Origin: Paludibacteraceae bacterium
GTDB taxonomy: Bacteria; Bacteroidota; Bacteroidia; Bacteroidales; Paludibacteraceae
Direction of reading: 5' to 3'
Assembly (NCBI GenBank): GCA_024399965.1
Contig: JAKSNJ010000001.1
Span: 1 to 64,000, forward strand
DNA length: 64,000 nucleotides
Shown here piece after piece: positions 51,795-59,932 of this stretch (positions are counted from its first letter, which is position 1; each line of letters begins with the position of its first letter). A program made the translations under genes and the position numbers. The notes below the pieces were generated by a model, which was not told where the DNA came from, did not search any database, and saw only the letters and a program-made list of their open reading frames with translations.

Positions 51795-53498
51795 TTACAA
51801 TAATATTTCAAGAAATGTTGCAATGATTACCATGATGAACACAACTACCCCCAAACATCCTGATTTGACGCTTTGAGTAACTTGTTTAGTTTCTGCATTT
51901 TCTAACTCCTCGGTATCATCTATTTCTTCCATTTCCAGTCTCTCTGTCGTTCCATTAAAGGTACGTCTCTCTTTGGTGAATATTACGTCGCCATTAGGTT
52001 CTGTGTAGCAGTGGAATGGTAAAACATAACCAGATATTTGGTCTGAATCCCGTAGCGCTCTATTGTTAAGTAAGGTAAAGAGTTTTTGAGCTAATGTCTT
52101 ACCTCTATCCTCATAGAGCTCATCTATATATTTTTTTACACCTTCTGCTGCGTATTCTGGACACTCGGACAAATAAAGAGTCCGTTGTTGTGCTTCCTCA
52201 TAAATATGCTCTATGAGGGCATTGTATTGCCGCACTGTTTCCTCATACTTTTTACATGCTATTGTGTAGCCGATTAAATTATGATGATCTGACCAATATA
52301 CTAATTGTCGCTTAAATGTTGTTTCGGTCAATTCTGCTTGATTACGGTAGAGTTCTTTGACCACTTCTTCTGCCACTGTTTGTGGTTTCTCATAAATATT
52401 CGGATATAAGTCTTCTACATACTTGGTTAAGACGTCATTTGTGAAGTATAAATACTGTTCCCTATATTTTGCTACTGCACCCTGTGTCGCCACTTTCCTT
52501 TGCTGGTTTTCACGTGGTTCTTCCATTTCCCGATAGGTCTCAACCTCCGGTGTACCTGCTATTTCATTGGGCGATATTCCTATGAGTAATGACCTTGTAT
52601 AGATGTACAAATCCCCATTTTCAAAAACAACTTCACAACCCGCTCCTGAAAGATATTCGTTCAAGGGTCTATCATTATACATATTGCGGTTATAGTCATC
52701 TATTACTTGCTGATTTGGAGCTTCTCCTTCGAACTTATAGACTTCATCTCCTACCTGAAATTTAGATAAGTTCTTTGCCTCTAAATATGGTACATGATGC
52801 TGATTCTTGTATTCGTTAATCCACTGCGCGTTATAATTGATGACGCGCTTATATTGTTCAACTATTCTACAATAAATATCGTACCCTCCAAATAAATCTT
52901 CACTAGTTGGCAACTTCATATTTGGATTTTCTATCCATGTGTGAAGTAACATTTTATATTTAAGCTCGGCCTTTTTAAACTCCTCAATTTGTGTTTGATA
53001 ATATGCTCTTTGTTCTGCTTCTTTTGCTTTGCGAGCTTCTTCTTTCTTTTCCATGGATTCTTGATGCGATTTCTCACAAGCTTCTAGATTAACAGCTATT
53101 CCACATTTAGGGCATCCATACGATGAATTAAGAATTGCTTGGGGCAAACGGCTAAACGCACCATGTTTTGGACATATTAGCGTAACTGGTGTTGTTGAGT
53201 CGTGGTAGATATATTCTTCTAAACCGAATTTATCACCAAACTTGCTTCTAAGTTTTGTTAGGAATTTCTCGCTTTTTTCGCACTTGGGGCAACCTTTTCC
53301 ATCCAAGTGTTCTCGTGCGTATATTTCAAAATCTCCATGTATAGGGCATATTATAGTAACTCTATGCTCTCGATTAATATATTGCGTTTTGGAGTAATCG
53401 TACCTCGCACCATAGATAATTTTAGCTTCTTCGATAAAAGATTGGGTTGTCACCACTCGTGTGCATAATTCCTTGCTACGATTCGTTGTGTTTTCCAT
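51795..53498 (-). CDS. Tail-anchored protein with two zinc-ribbon repeats
   Basis: A 567-residue protein. The first 130 residues hold two related repeats of a type often found in phage and island proteins (DUF723-like). The first is SFIEEAKIIYGARYDYSKTQ, IICPIHGDFEIYAREHLDGK, GCPKC; the second is FLTKLRSKFGDKFGLEEYIY, LICPKHGAF, YGCPKC. Each offers a Cys/His plus CxxC metal site. A long charged coiled coil follows (about 140-190), then a large alpha-beta region without recognised domain. The final helix (SGCLGVVVFIMVIIATFLEI) is a single C-terminal membrane anchor. The gene is AT-rich and stands in a gene-poor region, suggesting acquisition by transfer. Confidence 0.75.
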   Translation of the reverse strand: MENTTNRSKELCTRVVTTQSFIEEAKIIYGARYDYSKTQYINREHRVTIICPIHGDFEIYAREHLDGKGCPKCEKSEKFLTKLRSKFGDKFGLEEYIYHDSTTPVTLICPKHGAFSRLPQAILNSSYGCPKCGIAVNLEACEKSHQESMEKKEEARKAKEAEQRAYYQTQIEEFKKAELKYKMLLHTWIENPNMKLPTSEDLFGGYDIYCRIVEQYKRVINYNAQWINEYKNQHHVPYLEAKNLSKFQVGDEVYKFEGEAPNQQVIDDYNRNMYNDRPLNEYLSGAGCEVVFENGDLYIYTRSLLIGISPNEIAGTPEVETYREMEEPRENQQRKVATQGAVAKYREQYLYFTNDVLTKYVEDLYPNIYEKPQTVAEEVVKELYRNQAELTETTFKRQLVYWSDHHNLIGYTIACKKYEETVRQYNALIEHIYEEAQQRTLYLSECPEYAAEGVKKYIDELYEDRGKTLAQKLFTLLNNRALRDSDQISGYVLPFHCYTEPNGDVIFTKERRTFNGTTERLEMEEIDDTEELENAETKQVTQSVKSGCLGVVVFIMVIIATFLEILL

Positions 53499-53698
53499 AA
53501 TTTATATTTTTTGCGAACTCTGCTAAAATATCTTCTTTTTGAGTGAGCAGATGTTTTTAATAGTATAGATTTAGTTTATTTACCTTATCGATAGAAGATG
53601 TTTTTATTCGCTTTCCCACTTATTAACGCTGGTATTCTCTATTAATAATGTCCCTTAAACGAGATTGTTGTAACCACCTTAGTGTCCTCGTTTATTGT

Positions 53699-53818
53699 TT
53701 ACAAAAAGCTCGCATTAAATTCTTCGAAACTAATTGCACAAATATTCTCATTCAGTTTTTTACGGCTAATTACCAAACCGGAAAAGGCAGTCGATTGATT
53801 TAGATTTGTCTTTGTCAT
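53699..53818 (-). CDS. Possible small protein, 39 residues
   Basis: A short open frame (MTKTNLNQSTAFSGLVISRK and onward) in the 450-nt stretch upstream of the zinc-ribbon gene. No TAnnTTTG promoter is evident directly upstream. Coding status is uncertain; nothing else is recognisable in 53499-53951. Confidence 0.25.
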   Translation of the reverse strand: MTKTNLNQSTAFSGLVISRKKLNENICAISFEEFNASFL

Positions 53819-53951
53819 AAAGATTTTGTTTTAGTTGATAAATGGGGTTGGTTTGTTATATTATTCATATAAGGTCTATACGGCATTAAATGTAGGTGAA
53901 GGTCATTTTAAAAGGTATCGCATTAGAGCAAAAAGATAGGATCATTCACGA

Positions 53952-54032
53952 TTAAATTACCTTTCCACTTTTTTTAGCCCACTCCCAAAGAGACTTGTGT
54001 TGTGTTTGTTCTTGTTGTTCCTTCGTCTCCAT
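53952..54032 (-). CDS. Possible small peptide, 26 residues
   Basis: METKEQQEQTQHKSLWEWAK plus six residues. The ATG lies 27 nt downstream of a minus-strand TATATTTG box (54059-54066) that is in the context shared by the other structured promoter elements. This argues that the region is transcribed; translation is a guess. Confidence 0.35.
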   Translation of the reverse strand: METKEQQEQTQHKSLWEWAKKSGKVI

Positions 54033-54058
54033 AAAACTACATTTTTCCAAAGTCGCTG

Positions 54059-54135
54059 CAAATATACAACGAAAATTTGGAATATGCAACATTTAATAGC
54101 AAAAAAATAAGATTTTTATCTTATTATTGTATGTT
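54059..54135 (-). promoter_or_regulatory. Minus-strand promoter-hairpin element (E5)
   Basis: On the minus strand, TTTTCGTTGTATATTTGCAG matches the right end of E1/E2. Upstream (in that orientation) lie a hairpin AATAAGAT/ATCTTATT and A-rich/T-rich arms that pair around it. The -7 box is TATATTTG (54059-54066); no exact TTTG is found at the 20-nt distance. Confidence 0.5.
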
Positions 54136-54189
54136 TTTTTTGCACTTTCTTTGCAGTAAGCCACTTTCAACGAGGTAGCGGTAGTTGTA

Positions 54190-54462
54190 TATTTCGGCGT
54201 TCTGCCTTGTGAAAAAGCAATTCTTAGCCACAAGGGCACGAATTGTTTTACAATTCCCCCGAAAGATACGCATATTTTTATCAAAATAGGCGAATAGTTG
54301 TTTTTTTAGGCAGGGCTATGCCCTTTGTTATAGCGCTTTCTTCGTCTATTATGTGCAAGCACCTATAGACCTCGAAAATTGCTTTAACAATAGATAAATA
54401 TCTATTTTGCCTAAAAAAAACGAACTAAAATTTGCCTATTCCAAAAATTCTTTGTACCTTTG
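54190..54462 (+). other. Structured promoter-bearing element E3
   Basis: Same topology as E1/E2 with largely different sequence. Outer arms AATAGGCGAA (54285-54294) and TTTGCCTATT (54431-54440), one G-U. Inner arms TTTTTTTAGGCA (54301-54312) and TGCCTAAAAAAA (54408-54419), perfect. Apical stem GTCTAT/ATAGAC with GTGC-AA-GCAC (54344-54370). A small hairpin ATAGAT/ATCTAT lies at 54390-54404. Promoter: TTTG (54431-54434), 20 nt, TACCTTTG (54455-54462), facing the lipid-kinase gene; the -33 box lies at the outer stem. Confidence 0.7.
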
Positions 54463-54497
54463 TACCCGAAAGTGAAATAGCGCTAAAATAGTGAACA

Positions 54498-55379
54498 ATG
54501 AAGAATATAGCTTTTATCATTAATCCCATCTCAGGCGGTGTGAATAAACGCAAACTGCCTAAACAAATAGAAAAAGAGTTGGACCACAGTCGATGGATGG
54601 AAAATATCGTGTTTACCGACTATGCCGGTCATGCCACCGAGTTGGCTCGCCAATACGCTACTATGGGCTTTGATGCCGTCGTAGCGGTAGGCGGTGACGG
54701 TACGGTGAACGAAGTGGTATGCGGCCTGCGTGACACGAATACCGCCCTCGGCGTTATCCCTACCGGTTCGGGAAACGGTTTTGCTCGGCACATAGGTATG
54801 TCCCTGCGTTTCTCTCGCGCGATGGAGCAAATCAACAACGGCGAAATAATAAAAGCCGACTACGGACTGGTCAACGACTATCCCTTTGTGTGCACCTGCG
54901 GTATCGGTTTTGATGCCCTGATAGCTGACCACTTTGCCAACGCCGGTTCGCGAGGCATGAAGACATATATGCAGAATATACTGCGTGACCTGTTCTCGTA
55001 TCAGCCGGAAACGTATATCATCAAGGGCGATGGTGTCGAGTTGAGTCCGCAAGCGTTCCTTGTGACCTTTGCCAATGCCAACCAGTGGGGCAACGATGCT
55101 TTTATTGCTCCCAAGGCCAGCATACAGGACGGTAAGATGGACATAGCTGTACTGAGCAAATTCCCGTTGATAGCAGCACCCAGTTTGGCGTTTAACCTGT
55201 TTACCAAACGCATCGACACCGACAAGTTCATGAACACCATTCAGACCAAAGACGTGACCGTAATACGCGAGAAAGAAGGACCTATGCACGTCGATGGCGA
55301 GCCCAAACAAATGCCGAAGGAACTGCATATACGTATCGTGGAGGACGGTTTGCGCGTCTTGGTGGAAAAAAGATTTTGA
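54498..55379 (+). CDS. Diacylglycerol/lipid kinase, YegS/BmrU family
   Basis: A 293-residue enzyme with the lipid-kinase catalytic domain: FIINPISGGVNKRKLPKQIE, the nucleotide-binding GGDGTVNEVVCGL and PTGSGNGFARHIGM. A C-terminal beta domain ends HIRIVEDGLRVLVEKRF. Such enzymes phosphorylate diacylglycerol, sphingoid bases or related lipids; which one here is not evident. First gene of the plus-strand run to 63782. Confidence 0.92.
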   Translation: MKNIAFIINPISGGVNKRKLPKQIEKELDHSRWMENIVFTDYAGHATELARQYATMGFDAVVAVGGDGTVNEVVCGLRDTNTALGVIPTGSGNGFARHIGMSLRFSRAMEQINNGEIIKADYGLVNDYPFVCTCGIGFDALIADHFANAGSRGMKTYMQNILRDLFSYQPETYIIKGDGVELSPQAFLVTFANANQWGNDAFIAPKASIQDGKMDIAVLSKFPLIAAPSLAFNLFTKRIDTDKFMNTIQTKDVTVIREKEGPMHVDGEPKQMPKELHIRIVEDGLRVLVEKRF

Positions 55380-55382
55380 GAT

Positions 55383-55817
55383 ATGGAAATAAAGATAATC
55401 AACAAGAGCGGTAACCCGTTGCCACGGTATGAGTCTGCCCAAGCGGCAGGCATGGATATACGCTGTAATCTGACGGAAGCAGTTACATTGCAACCCATGG
55501 AACGGCGCCTGATACCCACAGGCCTGTTTATGGAACTGCCACAAGGATATGAGGCACAGATTCGTCCGCGCAGCGGTTTGGCACTGAAACGCGGTTTGAC
55601 GGTACTCAACACACCGGGCACTATAGATGCCGACTATCGGGGTGAGGTGGGGGTTATACTCATCAACCTCAGTAACGAAACCCAAACCATCGAGCCCGGG
55701 GAACGGATATGCCAAATGGTAATAGCCAAGCATGAACAGCCCACCGTGGTGGAGGTGACTGAACTGAGTACCACCGAACGCGGAGCCGGCGGGTTTGGAC
55801 ATAGCGGAGTGAATTGA
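55383..55817 (+). CDS. dut: dUTP diphosphatase
   Basis: A 144-residue trimeric dUTPase with all five motifs: [53 protein letters not shown], and the glycine-rich C-terminal [12 protein letters not shown]. It removes dUTP and supplies dUMP. Starts 3 nt after the lipid-kinase stop. Directly after its stop lie GAATTGA-type heptamers that provide the start of the next gene. Confidence 0.97.
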   Translation: MEIKIINKSGNPLPRYESAQAAGMDIRCNLTEAVTLQPMERRLIPTGLFMELPQGYEAQIRPRSGLALKRGLTVLNTPGTIDADYRGEVGVILINLSNETQTIEPGERICQMVIAKHEQPTVVEVTELSTTERGAGGFGHSGVN

Positions 55818-55820
55818 GAA

Positions 55821-56813
55821 TTGAGAATTGAGAATGGAGAATTGAGAACGAGACGATGGTTCATATTAGCGATGTGGGTTGTGGTCGGCAAGGCGGCAGC
55901 CATGACGGTGGAGCAACGGCAGCAGTTCGTGTACTATTTCTATGAAGCAGAACGGCTGTGGCAAGCTGAACAGTATGCAGACGCGTTTGCATTGTTCGAC
56001 TTTTGCTATGCCCTCAATCCTGATGACGCCATGACCAACCGCTATTTGGGACATATCTACCGCGGTTCACAACTGGTACCGCAGTCCTTGCCTTTCTATC
56101 GCCGTGCATGGGAGGCAGCCCCTGAGGAGTGCTGGAACGACTATGCCGTCACCCTATACAACAACGGCAGTGCAGCACAAAAGGCGGAAGCCATACGTGT
56201 GATGGAACAGGCCGGCACGTCATTGCCGGACGACCCCGATGTGTGGGACCGTCTGCGCGACGCCTACATAGGAGTGGGGCAGTACAAGCAAGCCATTCAT
56301 GCGCAGGACCAACTGGACCGCGTGGAGGGTTACAGTCCCTATAGCGCCATCAACCGCTACCGTATTTATATGATGGCGCAGGACACCAAGAAAGCCATCA
56401 AAGCCATAGAGGACTACCTGCAAGAAGACCCTACCAATGTGCAGTTTCAGTTATACCGTATGCAGTTATATGAGATGACGGGTCGCCCTGCCAAACAGTT
56501 GGTACCTATCTATCAAACGATATTGAAACTGGACCCGTATAACGCCCTCGTGCTGAATAATTATGCGTATCAGTTGGCCACCACCAAGAAAGGCGACCTC
56601 CGCTTGGCGGAACAGATGAGCGCCAAAGCCGTACAGGCAGAGCCCAATAACCCGACCTATCTGGACACCTATGCGTGGATACTCTACCTAACCGGTCAAC
56701 AGACCTTAGCCCAGTTGTATATGCGTCAGGCAATAAGCAAGTTAGATGGCAATGGGATACCTACCGAGATGTTAAAGCACTATGATATAATAGTAGAGGG
56801 GGAAACGAAATGA
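55821..56813 (+). CDS. Exported TPR protein
   Basis: A 330-residue protein with six or so TPR units (AERLWQAEQYADAFALFDFC, then NRYLGHIYRGSQLVPQSLPF, and QPTYLDTYAWILYLTGQQTL-like). The best N terminus is a TTG at 55821, which gives a basic n-region (RIENGELRTRR) and a hydrophobic core (WFILAMWVVVGKAAA), a plausible signal peptide; an in-frame ATG at 55872 would lose the basic region. The n-region is encoded by heptamers. Overlaps the EnvC-like gene by 4 nt. Confidence 0.85.
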   Translation: MRIENGELRTRRWFILAMWVVVGKAAAMTVEQRQQFVYYFYEAERLWQAEQYADAFALFDFCYALNPDDAMTNRYLGHIYRGSQLVPQSLPFYRRAWEAAPEECWNDYAVTLYNNGSAAQKAEAIRVMEQAGTSLPDDPDVWDRLRDAYIGVGQYKQAIHAQDQLDRVEGYSPYSAINRYRIYMMAQDTKKAIKAIEDYLQEDPTNVQFQLYRMQLYEMTGRPAKQLVPIYQTILKLDPYNALVLNNYAYQLATTKKGDLRLAEQMSAKAVQAEPNNPTYLDTYAWILYLTGQQTLAQLYMRQAISKLDGNGIPTEMLKHYDIIVEGETK

Positions 56814-57973
56814 AAAAGATACTTTGGATAGTAATGCTCCTGATGCCGTTGGCGGTGGGGGCACAGACGGTGAAAGACCTGCAGCAGGAACAGCAGAAAC
56901 TGCAAGCCCAAATCAAAGAAACGGACCGTATGTTGTCGCAAACCAAAAACGACAAGAAAAGTACGCAAACCAAGCTCAATCTGCTGAACCAAGACATCAA
57001 GAACCGTAAACGCATTATATCGTCTATCAACACGGAGATTAATGTGTTGGACAACGATATACGCGAATTGACGGACAAGCGTCAAGCCCTGCAAACCGAG
57101 TTGGAGCAGCACAAAGCCGACTATGCCCGTTTGATTCGCGAGACCCACTACTCCGATATGAAGGCGTCTCCGCTGTTGTTCCTTCTTTCCGCCAAGAGTT
57201 TTCAGCAACTATACCGCCGGATACGCTATATGATAACGTTTCAGGAATACCGCAAACAGGCAGTACGCCGCATAGAAGGGGTGCAGACGGACATAGACAT
57301 ACAGAATAACCTGTTGGCGGAGCGTCGTGCCGACCGCAGTACAGCCCTGCAGGTACAGCAGAACGAGAAAGATAAGTTGGCACGCAACGAGCGCAAGCAG
57401 CAGCAAATGCTCAAGGACCTGAAAAAGCAGGAGAAGAACCTGACTGCCCAACTCAAGAAACAGCAACAGAAAGCAGACGAAATCAACCGCAAGATAGACA
57501 ATATGATTCGTCAGCAGACGCAAAGCAAGAGTTCGCTCACCAAGGAGCAGCAACTGATAGCCGGCGGTTTTGAGCGCAACAAAGGTTTGCTGCCGTGGCC
57601 GGTGGAGAAAGGGTTTATCTCGGGCTACTTCGGCACGCACCAGCACCCCGTGTATGAGCACGTCACGATTAATAACAAAGGTATCTACCTGCAGACGGTG
57701 GCAGGTGCCGCAGCACGGGCGGTATATGAAGGCGAAGTGAGCGGCGTACTCGTGTTGGGCAATACGTATGCCGTCATCGTGCAGCACGGTAATTACCGTT
57801 CGGTGTATAGCAACCTCAAAGATATATCCGTCAAACAAGGCGACAAGGTGCAACCTAAACAAACCTTAGGACATATCTTCACCGATGGCGATAATGACAA
57901 CAAGACCGAATTATTCTTCCAAATATATCAAGACCGTACCCTGTTGGACCCCCAACCGTGGTTGGCGAAGTAG
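56810..57973 (+). CDS. EnvC-like murein hydrolase activator (degenerate LytM domain)
   Basis: A 387-residue exported protein: signal peptide (ILWIVMLLMPLAVGAQ), two long coiled-coil segments (about 20-110 and 160-245, rich in Gln and Lys), and a C-terminal LytM/M23 fold (ISGYFGTHQHPVYEHVTINN, and IVQHGNYRSVYSNLKDISVK). Zinc ligands are incomplete: the normal H-x-G-x-D is NKGIY, and H-x-H is absent. It therefore looks like an activator of amidases during division and not a peptidase, as in EnvC. Confidence 0.92.
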   Translation: MKKILWIVMLLMPLAVGAQTVKDLQQEQQKLQAQIKETDRMLSQTKNDKKSTQTKLNLLNQDIKNRKRIISSINTEINVLDNDIRELTDKRQALQTELEQHKADYARLIRETHYSDMKASPLLFLLSAKSFQQLYRRIRYMITFQEYRKQAVRRIEGVQTDIDIQNNLLAERRADRSTALQVQQNEKDKLARNERKQQQMLKDLKKQEKNLTAQLKKQQQKADEINRKIDNMIRQQTQSKSSLTKEQQLIAGGFERNKGLLPWPVEKGFISGYFGTHQHPVYEHVTINNKGIYLQTVAGAAARAVYEGEVSGVLVLGNTYAVIVQHGNYRSVYSNLKDISVKQGDKVQPKQTLGHIFTDGDNDNKTELFFQIYQDRTLLDPQPWLAK

Positions 57974-58012
57974 GTAGTAGAGATTAGGTAGTAGGTAGTA
58001 GAGATTAGAGAT

Positions 58013-58480
58013 ATGAAACGAATTATTTATATTGTATGTTTGGTGGCACTGCTGCTGCCGAGTTGCAAGACAGACACTTGGCTGGATTGGCAAACAGAGA
58101 ATACCGCGTGGCTAAAGCAGAACGCTATGCGAGAAGGCATACACGTAACGCCCTCAGGGCTACAGTACGAAGTGTTGCGTGAGGGTATTCCGACGCAACT
58201 GCACCCCGACGACCTCAAGACAGTGGTGGTGAACTACAGCGGTTCGCTCATCACGGGCAACGTGTTTGATAGTGCAACGAACAAGTCGCTGCAGGTGAAT
58301 ACCCTCATCAAGGGCTTTGCCGAAGGACTTAAGCAGATGACACCTCCTGCCCACTATAGATTCTATATCCCGTCCGACCTCGGTTACGGCAAGGACGGTA
58401 CAGGTTCGGAGGGCGTGATGGGCTATATACCGCCGTTCTCGACGCTGGTGTTTGACGTGGAACTGCTGGAGGTATATTGA
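58013..58480 (+). CDS. FKBP-type peptidyl-prolyl isomerase, lipoprotein
   Basis: A 155-residue lipoprotein (lipobox LLPSC) with one FKBP domain at about 60-155: VVVNYSGSLITGNVFDSATN, LIKGFAEGLKQMTPPAHYRF and GYIPPFSTLVFDVELLEVY. It probably assists folding of exported proteins in the periplasm. The aromatic active-site pattern is largely kept. The spacer before it holds tandem AGGTAGTAGAGATT repeats. Confidence 0.93.
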   Translation: MKRIIYIVCLVALLLPSCKTDTWLDWQTENTAWLKQNAMREGIHVTPSGLQYEVLREGIPTQLHPDDLKTVVVNYSGSLITGNVFDSATNKSLQVNTLIKGFAEGLKQMTPPAHYRFYIPSDLGYGKDGTGSEGVMGYIPPFSTLVFDVELLEVY

Positions 58481-58929
58481 TGAAACCACTCCGTTACATC
58501 TTGCTGTTAATGAGTTGGCTGGTGCTGGCCACCGCATGTGAAAGCGAGCGAAGCAATGTGCCCGACTACCCCGTATCGGTAGATATTGACCTGTTGGTCT
58601 ATCCGCATTTCATTCCCGAGAACGGTTTTCAGGTGTTTGACGAGGTATTTACCAAACCCACCAAACCATACGAGTACGTGGGTTATGCCGGCGTGCTGGT
58701 ATGGATTAACGCCACCAATGAATACTGTGCAGCAGACTTATGCTGTCCAAAGTGTTTACGTAAGGATGTGCCTGTGAAAGCCGATGGCGGACTATTTGCC
58801 GTGTGTCCGTTGTGCGGCGAGAAATACGACCTGTCTACCCGTGCCTTCCCCACACGCGGCATAGCCGACCAACCGCTGAAGAAATACTCGGTGTCGGTTA
58901 ACCGTAATAAAGTACAAATCCGTAACTGA
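58480..58929 (+). CDS. Lipoprotein with a Rieske-like domain of altered ligands
   Basis: A 149-residue lipoprotein (lipobox LATAC) whose middle and C terminus resemble small Rieske proteins of Bacteroidota (AADLCCPKCLRKDVPVKADG, then LFAVCPLCGEKYDLSTRAFP). A true Rieske site is CxH...CxxH. Here the His positions are Cys (CPKC...CPLC), which suggests a four-Cys zinc or iron site. The start overlaps the FKBP stop by 1 nt. Confidence 0.75.
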   Translation: MKPLRYILLLMSWLVLATACESERSNVPDYPVSVDIDLLVYPHFIPENGFQVFDEVFTKPTKPYEYVGYAGVLVWINATNEYCAADLCCPKCLRKDVPVKADGGLFAVCPLCGEKYDLSTRAFPTRGIADQPLKKYSVSVNRNKVQIRN

Positions 58930-59408
58930 TGATAAACCAAGACGACATACTGCGCATAGGAGCTTTCACACGTACCCACGGCAAGCAGGGCGAACTGCAA
59001 TGCCGTACCGACAACACCTATTGGGACGAAGCCGAAGCCACGTTTATTGTGGTGGAGGTAGATGCCATTCCTGTACCTTTTCGGGTAACGGATTGGCGGA
59101 GCAAGGGTGCCGATCTGCTGTTCACCCTACAGGGGGTTGACACGGAAGAGAAAGCGTTGCGACTGGTGGGCTGCCCCGTGTCTATGCTCCGCAAGGACAT
59201 AGCCGCAGAAGACGATGCTATTCTCTCGTGGCAGGACTTGGTCGGTTACACCGTCAACGGTTGCACCATCGAGGAAATAGATGAGAGTACCGCCAATGTG
59301 CTGGCCGTGCTGCAAGACGGGCGTTTGGTACCCTTGCACGAGGACCTGATCACCGCGGTGGATCATACCGCCAAAACGATTACTATGACTTTACCGGAGG
59401 GCTTATGA
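58929..59408 (+). CDS. rimM: 16S rRNA processing protein RimM
   Basis: A 159-residue 30S assembly factor: RIGAFTRTHGKQGELQCRTD at the start, the PRC-barrel half beginning near DAILSWQDLVGYTVNGCTIE. It binds S19 and helps mature the 30S head. The start overlaps the previous stop by 1 nt and its end overlaps the methyltransferase by 4 nt. Confidence 0.93.
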   Translation: MINQDDILRIGAFTRTHGKQGELQCRTDNTYWDEAEATFIVVEVDAIPVPFRVTDWRSKGADLLFTLQGVDTEEKALRLVGCPVSMLRKDIAAEDDAILSWQDLVGYTVNGCTIEEIDESTANVLAVLQDGRLVPLHEDLITAVDHTAKTITMTLPEGL

Positions 59409-59932
59409 ACCGCACTAAACTGACCATACCCGAAATGCACCGGCTCTCGACAGAGGAGTTTCAGCAAGCCGACAAGGTGCCACTCATAGTCGTGTTGGAC
59501 AATATACGCAGTCAGCACAACGTGGGGGCCGTCTTCCGTACGGCAGACGCTTTCCGCCTCGCCGGTGTCTATCTGTGCGGTATATGCTGCTGCCCACCCA
59601 ACGCGGAAATACACAAGACGGCTTTAGGGGCAGAGCAGACCGTTCCCTTCCGCTATTTTGCCAACACAACCGATGCTGTCCGTTCACTCCAAGAGGACGG
59701 CTATCAAGTGTATGCCATCGAACAGGCGCATAATAGTATCGACTTTGATACGTTTGTGGCGCAAGGACCGACCGCCATCGTCATGGGGCATGAGGTGTTC
59801 GGCGTGCAGCAGGAGGTGGTGGACATGGCAGACGGCTGCATCGAAATAAAACAATATGGTACCAAGCACTCGCTCAATGTCAGCGTGACAGCCGGTATTG
59901 TGATGTATCAATTATCGTGTCAACTCCGTTAA
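59405..59932 (+). CDS. TrmH/SpoU-family RNA methyltransferase
   Basis: A 175-residue SPOUT methyltransferase with the three knotted motifs: LDNIRSQHNVGAVFRTADAF, IVMGHEVFGVQQEVVDMADG and IEIKQYGTKHSLNVSVTAGI. It likely methylates a ribose 2'-OH in tRNA or rRNA; the target cannot be told from sequence. Confidence 0.93.
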   Translation: MNRTKLTIPEMHRLSTEEFQQADKVPLIVVLDNIRSQHNVGAVFRTADAFRLAGVYLCGICCCPPNAEIHKTALGAEQTVPFRYFANTTDAVRSLQEDGYQVYAIEQAHNSIDFDTFVAQGPTAIVMGHEVFGVQQEVVDMADGCIEIKQYGTKHSLNVSVTAGIVMYQLSCQLR

